DNA from: JBQTHI01 sp052390035
GTDB lineage: Bacteria > Actinomycetota > Acidimicrobiia > Spongiisociales > ZC4RG35
Assembly: GCA_052390035.1 (NCBI GenBank)
Contig: JBQTHI010000104.1
Location: forward strand, 1 to 12,109
Length of the DNA: 12,109 bases
Reading direction: 5' to 3'
The notes beneath the pieces are model-generated. The model ran no database searches. It worked only from the letters and a program-made list of their open reading frames with translations, and was not told the origin of the DNA. Position 1 is the first letter of the stretch; every line of letters starts with the position of its first letter. Of the stretch, positions 8,681-12,109 are shown piece after piece. The translations under genes and the position numbers were made by a program.

Positions 8681-8686
8681 TAACGT
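8681..8686 (+). promoter_or_regulatory. Candidate -10 element (TAACGT) just upstream of eno
   Basis: TAACGT fits the TANNNT pattern and ends 8 bases before the preferred enolase start, TTG 8695, with no Shine-Dalgarno between. This would allow a leaderless or near-leaderless eno transcript in addition to read-through from mazG. No -35 box is recognisable, and the short pattern could arise by chance. Confidence 0.3.
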
Positions 8687-8694
8687 TGCGGCCC

Positions 8695-9978
8695 TTGTCC
8701 ACCTCGACCAGGATCACTGCCGTCAATGCCCGCGAGATTCTCGACTCGCGAGGGAACCCCACCGTGGAGGCTGAAGTCCACCTGGCGGAGGGAGCATTCG
8801 GGCGGGCGGCGGTGCCATCGGGGGCCTCCACCGGAAGCGGGGAGGCGCTCGAGCTTCGTGATGGGGGGACTCGGTATGGCGGCAAAGGGGTGCAAACCGC
8901 CGTCGGGAATGTCGCCGCCCTCATTGCCCCCGCCCTGACCGGCCTGGACGCATCACGCCAGGAGCTGATCGACCAGGTCATGCTCGATCTCGACTCGACC
9001 TCAGATAAGGGAAAGCTCGGCGCCAACGCCATTCTGGCCGTGTCACTGGCCGTCGCCCGGGCGGCAGCCGGCGCCACCGGACTTCCCCTGTACCGCTATC
9101 TGGGTGGTCCTACCGCCCGACTGCTGCCGGTGCCGTGCCTGAATGTTGTCAACGGCGGCGTTCATGCTTCCAACTCCATTGATATTCAGGAGTTCATGCT
9201 CGTGCCCGGCGGTTTGCCGACGTTTGCCGAAGCTTTGCGGGCCGGGGTCGAGTGTTATCAGGCGCTTAAAAAGGTGCTCGGCGGACGGGGATTGACCACC
9301 AACGTAGGGGACGAAGGCGGCTTCGCTCCCAACCTCGCCACCAACCGGGCTGCCCTCGAAGCGGTAGCAGAAGGTGTTGAGGCGGCCGGTTACAAACTCG
9401 GTGAAGAGGTCGCCCTCGCCCTCGATGTGGCGGCTACCGAGCTGTACGAGGCGGGCCGGTACCGCCTTGATGGGCGAGAGCTCACCTCGCCGGAGATGGT
9501 GGACTACTTGGAGGGTCTCGTCGCCGATTTCCCGCTGGTGTCAATCGAAGACGGGATGTCGGAGGCGGACTGGGATGGATGGCAGCAGCTGACCTCCCGG
9601 CTCGGGTCGAGAATCCAACTGGTGGGAGATGACCTGTTCGTCACCAACGAGGACCTGCTGCGGAAAGGCATCGCTACCGGGGCTGGGAATGCCATCCTTA
9701 TCAAGGTGAACCAGATCGGCAGCCTCTCCGAGACCCTGCACACGATGGAAACCGCCGAACGCGCCGGTTACGGACGGATGGTCAGTCATCGCTCCGGAGA
9801 GACCGAAGACTCATTCATCGCCCACCTCGCGGTCGCCACCAACGCAGGGCAGATCAAGTCGGGAGCCCCCGCCCGTGGCGAACGAACCGCCAAGTTCAAC
9901 CAACTACTTCGCATCGAACAGGCCCTCGGCAACGACGCCCGATATGGGGGCTGGGACACCTTCCGGAAGTTCAAATGA
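8695..9978 (+). CDS. eno: Enolase (phosphopyruvate hydratase)
   Basis: Enolase converts 2-phosphoglycerate to phosphoenolpyruvate in glycolysis, as a Mg-dependent cytoplasmic enzyme. About 427 residues is the normal bacterial length. Signature stretches are all present: AREILDSRGNPTVEAEV, the GASTG loop, NVVNGGVHASNS, NVGDEGGFAPN with the catalytic Glu, the metal ligands in LALDVAATE, SIEDGMSEADWDGW and GDDLFVTN, the catalytic Lys in ILIKVNQIG, and MVSHRSGETED. TTG 8695 (protein begins MSTSTRITAVNAREIL) is preferred because its N-terminus matches the usual family length. TTG 8686 would add three residues and overlap the candidate -10. The gene follows mazG closely, and its TGA stop shares four bases (ATGA) with the next gene. 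No catalytic residue seems to be missing. Confidence 0.97.
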   Translation: MSTSTRITAVNAREILDSRGNPTVEAEVHLAEGAFGRAAVPSGASTGSGEALELRDGGTRYGGKGVQTAVGNVAALIAPALTGLDASRQELIDQVMLDLDSTSDKGKLGANAILAVSLAVARAAAGATGLPLYRYLGGPTARLLPVPCLNVVNGGVHASNSIDIQEFMLVPGGLPTFAEALRAGVECYQALKKVLGGRGLTTNVGDEGGFAPNLATNRAALEAVAEGVEAAGYKLGEEVALALDVAATELYEAGRYRLDGRELTSPEMVDYLEGLVADFPLVSIEDGMSEADWDGWQQLTSRLGSRIQLVGDDLFVTNEDLLRKGIATGAGNAILIKVNQIGSLSETLHTMETAERAGYGRMVSHRSGETEDSFIAHLAVATNAGQIKSGAPARGERTAKFNQLLRIEQALGNDARYGGWDTFRKFK

Positions 9979-10364
9979 TCACGGTTTCCCGGACCGCGCG
10001 GTGGATCGGCGGTTTCGTGTTGATCACGATCGCCCTGGCTCTGTTGACTACCGCTGTCCCCTTCCGTCAGATCATCGATCAAAGGGCACGGGTCGAAGCG
10101 GCTCGCTCCGAACTGGCGGCACTAGCCGCCCAGAACGAGGCCTTGGCCGCGGAGGTGGAGGCACTGACAACGCCTGCGGAGATCGAACGACTGGCTCGAG
10201 CCAAGCTGGGCTTTGTCATGCCGGGGGAGACGGCGTACGTTGTCCTCGAGCCAGAGCCGTTGGAGACCAACAGTGCCACCGACCCCGCCCCCATCGAACC
10301 TGCCCCAGCGTGGTGGCGGACGATATGGGATTTCTTCACCGGCCAAGATCTCAGCGGCACCTGA
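9975..10364 (+). CDS. ftsB: FtsB/DivIC-family septum formation initiator
   Basis: This is a small bitopic membrane protein expected to act in the divisome with FtsL and FtsQ. The 129-residue product has a short basic N-terminus and one membrane helix (about residues 10-29, WIGGFVLITIALALLTTAVP). A coiled coil follows at about 32-66, rich in Ala, Leu and Glu. The family signature is IERLARAKLGFVMPGETAY (70-88). A Pro/Ala-rich tail ends in an aromatic patch (WWRTIWDFF). The ATG overlaps the eno stop by four bases and is preceded by GGAAG at 9965-9969 with a 5-base spacer, so translation is probably coupled. The same position after eno is held by Rv1024 in M. tuberculosis. The C-terminal tail (codons from 10273 on) is also read in another frame by the start of the DUF501 gene. 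Confidence 0.88.
   Translation: MITVSRTARWIGGFVLITIALALLTTAVPFRQIIDQRARVEAARSELAALAAQNEALAAEVEALTTPAEIERLARAKLGFVMPGETAYVVLEPEPLETNSATDPAPIEPAPAWWRTIWDFFTGQDLSGT
10262..10266 (+). promoter_or_regulatory. Ribosome binding site GGAGA deciding the DUF501 start
   Basis: GGAGA lies 6 bases before GTG 10273, inside the division gene. It is the best-supported start for the DUF501 frame: there is no ATG, GTG or TTG in that frame between 10273 and the start of the conserved domain near 10378. Confidence 0.5.
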
Positions 10365-10869
10365 CCCCCGCCCCCAGATTGAGGCTCAGCTCGGACGACC
10401 GTTACGGGCACCGTCCCGGGTCGTCGAGCGATGCCATTTGGGTCTGCCGGTGGTGATCGAGGTGCCACCCCTGCTCGACGACGGCACTCCGTTCCCGACC
10501 CGGTTCTGGCTGAGTTGCCCGCTGGCCGTTCGCCGCATCGCCAGGTTCGAGTCGTCCGGCGCTATCAGGCAGATGGAGGAGCGGCGGTCGACCGATCCAG
10601 ACTTTGCTCGTGGAGTTGACCAAGCTCATCGTCGGTACGCCGACGAGCGCGATGTCCTCATCGCAGGCGACGCGGCTCACCGACCGCAAGGCGGGGTCGG
10701 TGGGGCTGGAGGCGGAATCAAGTGTCTCCATGCCCACTACGCCGATCATGTCGCTGGTGGCGACAATCCGGCAGGTCAGTCTGTAGCTGACCAAATCGAA
10801 CCGCTCGATTGTCTGGTGCCCTGCGTAACGGCGGGGGCGAAAAATCCCGCATGGAGAGAGCCGCGATGA
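10273..10869 (+). CDS. DUF501 family protein
   Basis: This is a conserved actinobacterial protein of unknown function, found between divIC and ppx as Rv1025 is in M. tuberculosis. The conserved domain runs from about residue 37: IEAQLGRP, ERCHLGLPVVIEVPP, LLDDGTPFPTRFWLSCP, ARFESSGAIRQMEE, then a Gly-rich stretch and GIKCLHAHYADHVAGGDNP (Cys151 and His153 in the KCLHAHYA motif). With the GTG start the product is 198 residues, longer than I recall for the mycobacterial protein (about 155). The extra part is a Pro/Gly-rich N-terminus of about 36 residues encoded inside the division gene. That overlap of 92 bases is unusual. TTG 10213 is a further upstream option and ATT 10378 would match the domain edge. 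The stop overlaps the ppx ATG by four bases. Confidence 0.82.
   Translation: MPPTPPPSNLPQRGGGRYGISSPAKISAAPDPRPQIEAQLGRPLRAPSRVVERCHLGLPVVIEVPPLLDDGTPFPTRFWLSCPLAVRRIARFESSGAIRQMEERRSTDPDFARGVDQAHRRYADERDVLIAGDAAHRPQGGVGGAGGGIKCLHAHYADHVAGGDNPAGQSVADQIEPLDCLVPCVTAGAKNPAWREPR
10853..10860 (+). promoter_or_regulatory. Ribosome binding site GGAGAGAG of ppx
   Basis: A strong purine-rich GGAGAGAG sits 5 bases before ATG 10866. It decides in favour of that start over the in-frame ATG 10851, which overlaps the site, and GTG 10809. Confidence 0.65.
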
Positions 10870-11777
10870 AGGCGGCGGCGGTCGACGTCGGTACGAACTC
10901 GATGCGCCTATTGATCGCCCACCAGATCGGTGGCGGCCTCGTTGAGCTTGGTCGATATGAGCGAGTAACCGGCCTCGGGCGGGGGGTCGATGCCACCGGC
11001 ATGTTGTCCGAAGAGGCCATCGATCGCACCCTCATCGCCCTGGCCGAATTCGGCGCTCGCCTCAACCGGCACATGGTGGAGCGAAAGCGGGCAGTGGCCA
11101 CCTCGGCCTCTCGGGAGGCAGCCAACCGGGAGCACTTCTTCGACCGGGCCGAGATCGCTCTCGGTGTGCGACCCGAGCTGATCAGCGGGGAGGAGGAGGC
11201 ACGGCTCTCCTTCGTCGGGGTCAAAAGCGCCGAACCCGGAACGGTCGTCGTTATCGATATAGGTGGCGGCTCGACCGAATTCGTCACCGCCGCCGGAGGC
11301 CGTTCGTTCGAGATTGGATCGGTGCGTCTCACCGATCGGCTCCTTTCGGAAAGGCCGGTCGACTCCGCCACCCTCGCCCGGGCGCGGGAGATGGTCGCCG
11401 AAGCGTTGCTTGGCGTCGGCCCGCCCGATGGCCGCGAAGGCGATCGAGGCGTGGTCGGGGTGGCGGGAACCTGGACCAGCCTGGCCGCCATCACCGGTGA
11501 GCAGATTCTTACCAGACAGATGGTGACAGCCTGGGTGGAACGGCTGGCCGGGATGACCCTTGAAGAAACCGCCAACATCCCCAACCTCAACCCCGAGCGG
11601 GCGCCAGTGATCCTGGCCGGGACGATGGTCGCTGAAGGAGCGATGTCGGCGATCGGAGCCACCCAGGTCAAGGTGTCCCGCCACGATCTGCTCGACGGCG
11701 TGGTGGCTGAGTTGATCCGCGCCGAAACGGCAGGTGCCGCGGAGCAGTGGGCGCCCGGTGTTGATCCTCAGCTATAA
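10866..11777 (+). CDS. ppx: Ppx/GppA family phosphatase (exopolyphosphatase)
   Basis: This is an actin-fold (ASKHA) phosphatase that removes terminal phosphate from polyphosphate and/or pppGpp in the cytoplasm. The 303-residue product opens directly with phosphate-1 motif VDVGTNSMRLLI (D7, T10, N11). SASREAANREHFF leads to ISGEEEAR (106-113) with its catalytic-type glutamates. The phosphate-2 motif DIGGGSTEF starts at D131. GVAGTWTSLAAI and the terminal ILAGTMVAEGAM segment complete the family pattern. The length matches the short, single-unit actinobacterial form without the C-terminal HD domain of enterobacterial PPX (compare Rv1026). Sequence alone does not tell polyphosphate from pppGpp preference. 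The start is fixed by a good Shine-Dalgarno, and the ATG overlaps the DUF501 stop. The gene is the last complete member of the conserved cassette. Confidence 0.93.
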   Translation: MKAAAVDVGTNSMRLLIAHQIGGGLVELGRYERVTGLGRGVDATGMLSEEAIDRTLIALAEFGARLNRHMVERKRAVATSASREAANREHFFDRAEIALGVRPELISGEEEARLSFVGVKSAEPGTVVVIDIGGGSTEFVTAAGGRSFEIGSVRLTDRLLSERPVDSATLARAREMVAEALLGVGPPDGREGDRGVVGVAGTWTSLAAITGEQILTRQMVTAWVERLAGMTLEETANIPNLNPERAPVILAGTMVAEGAMSAIGATQVKVSRHDLLDGVVAELIRAETAGAAEQWAPGVDPQL

Positions 11778-11916
11778 CGTCAATTCGCTCGCCGCCCGGC
11801 TTCCCAGGCTGCTGGCCCTCCTTGAACACCATCGACCGGACCTAGCCTGGCCTACAACCTTCGAGGCCGACTCCGATCGGTACCCTTTGAGCGCAGCCCG
11901 GGTGCTGGAACGGTAG
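11758..11916 (+). pseudogene. xthA: Truncated 5' remnant of exonuclease III (xthA)
   Basis: GTG 11758, inside the end of ppx, opens a frame beginning VLILSYNVNSLAARLPRLLA and continuing LLEHHRPDLA. This matches the exonuclease III N-terminus, where the normal pattern is W/F-N-V-N-S-L-R-A-R...HRPD followed by LQETK. The Asn of the NVN motif is kept. At the point where the catalytic LQETK motif is expected (about 11846) the sequence reads WPTTFEA. The frame then runs into the tRNA and ends at TAG 11914. The remaining 200 or more residues of the enzyme are absent from the window. I infer a gene broken by deletion or rearrangement. A faint resemblance may continue to about 11888 (ADSDRYPL), which would place the break right beside the tRNA, but this is weak. 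The product cannot be active. An assembly join error is an alternative. Confidence 0.65.
11881..11886 (+). promoter_or_regulatory. Candidate -10 element (TACCCT) for tRNA-Leu
   Basis: TACCCT fits the TANNNT pattern and ends 9 bases before the first tRNA base, a sensible distance for initiation. A poor TTCGAG at 11860-11865 is the only -35-like sequence. The element lies inside the xthA fragment frame. Confidence 0.35.
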
Positions 11917-11978
11917 ACAGAAGGGTCTTAAACACCCTGGCCCCAAAGGGCGTGTGGGTTCGAGTCCCACCCCGGGCA
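11896..11978 (+). tRNA. tRNA-Leu (anticodon UAA)
   Basis: The full cloverleaf can be drawn. The acceptor stem pairs GCCCGGG (11896-11902) with CCCGGGC (11971-11977). The D stem is CTG/CAG (11905-11907 with 11918-11920). The anticodon stem is AGGGT/ACCCT around loop CTTAAAC (11927-11933), giving anticodon TAA. A long class II variable arm has stem GCCC/GGGC (11940-11943 with 11948-11951). The T arm is GTGGG/CCCAC with loop TTCGAGT (11954-11970). The long variable arm and the discriminator A at 11978 agree with leucine. The gene is followed by CCC, not CCA, so CCA must be added after transcription. It decodes UUA (and UUG by wobble). TTA codons occur in mfd (3435, 5340), in the lipoprotein gene (6431) and several times in the minus-strand gene. 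Confidence 0.95.
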
Positions 11979-11998
11979 CCCCCTGCGCTGACAGCCGT

Positions 11999-12109
11999 TT
12001 ACGGCGGTTCGGGTATCACCAAGTACGTGTGACCGAGGGGGCTACGCCAGTGGTATACCCCGGGTTGGGGTTGGTGGAGTTTCCATCCGCCTTCGTCTTT
12101 GACCCGATG
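11999..12109 (-). CDS. C-terminal end of an HNH endonuclease-domain protein of DUF222/13E12 type (5' part beyond window)
   Basis: On the minus strand a frame enters from the right edge and ends at TAA (11999-12001), giving 36 codons: HRVKDEGGWKLHQPQPGVYH, then WRSPLGHTYLVIPEPP. This is the characteristic ending of actinobacterial DUF222/13E12-repeat proteins, in which an HNH nuclease domain (HHHR.KHEGGW) is followed by a W-x-S-P-x-G-x-x-Y segment. The catalytic HNH core lies outside the window, so activity cannot be judged. These genes are multicopy and often mobile in actinobacteria, and their role is unclear. It points toward the tRNA with only 20 bases between. The opposite strand is also open here (from GTG about 12028), but its translation has no recognisable pattern. 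Confidence 0.7.
   Translation of the reverse strand, partial: HRVKDEGGWKLHQPQPGVYHWRSPLGHTYLVIPEPP

Noticed and set aside
10718..11684. Two long minus-strand frames (317 and 258 codons) opposite ppx
   Set aside because: The Ppx/GppA motifs in the + frame explain the region. The antisense products are low-complexity Ser/Arg/Pro or Gly/Asp sequence.
11896..11978. A bldA-like developmental switch through tRNA-Leu(UAA)
   Set aside because: In Streptomyces TTA codons are rare and regulatory. Here TTA is used in mfd, the lipoprotein gene and several times in the minus-strand gene, so the tRNA is needed for ordinary translation.
11994..12005. Inverted repeat GCCGT/ACGGC around the HNH stop as a terminator
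   Set aside because: The stem is only 4-5 pairs with a tiny loop and no T-run on either strand. It is too weak to call a terminator.

Overview
The window is a piece of a high-GC bacterial chromosome, very probably from an actinobacterium. The main evidence is gene order. mfd, mazG, eno, a DivIC/FtsB-type division gene, a DUF501 gene and a Ppx/GppA gene follow one another on the + strand, matching the order at the Mycobacterium tuberculosis Rv1020-Rv1026 locus. A DUF222/13E12-type HNH endonuclease tail, frequent GTG and TTG starts, and leaderless-looking starts also fit. An uncultured deep lineage such as Acidimicrobiia is a guess, not something the sequence proves.

Layout. Bases 1-2908 are the 5' part of one long minus-strand gene running off the left edge. 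It encodes a winged-helix-like N-terminus, a long TPR-type helical region, one membrane segment, a Thr-rich linker and an outer PQQ-type beta-propeller. A gap of about 100 bases (2909-3008) separates it from the divergent mfd. Then follow, almost without gaps: mfd (transcription-coupled repair translocase), a parvulin-domain lipoprotein, a YabN-type MazG (methylase-like domain plus two MazG domains), enolase, a short FtsB/DivIC membrane protein, a DUF501 protein and a Ppx/GppA phosphatase. Joins are mostly 4-base gaps or overlaps. The exception is a long overlap of about 92 bases between the division gene and the DUF501 gene.

The right end is different in kind. After ppx comes a 5' fragment of an exonuclease III (xthA) gene of about 30-40 codons. 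It breaks off just before a tRNA-Leu(UAA) gene. Pointing back toward the tRNA is the last 36 codons of an HNH endonuclease of the DUF222/13E12 family. This looks like a rearranged junction between the conserved cassette and flexible DNA.

Together the + strand genes are housekeeping: DNA repair, protein folding outside the membrane, nucleotide-pool cleaning, glycolysis, division and polyphosphate/(p)ppGpp metabolism. No CRISPR array, insertion sequence, prophage or complete defence system is visible. I did not find a new multi-gene system. The points most worth a second look are the large TPR/propeller membrane protein, the broken xthA next to the tRNA, the overlapping DUF501 start, and two candidate leaderless promoters.
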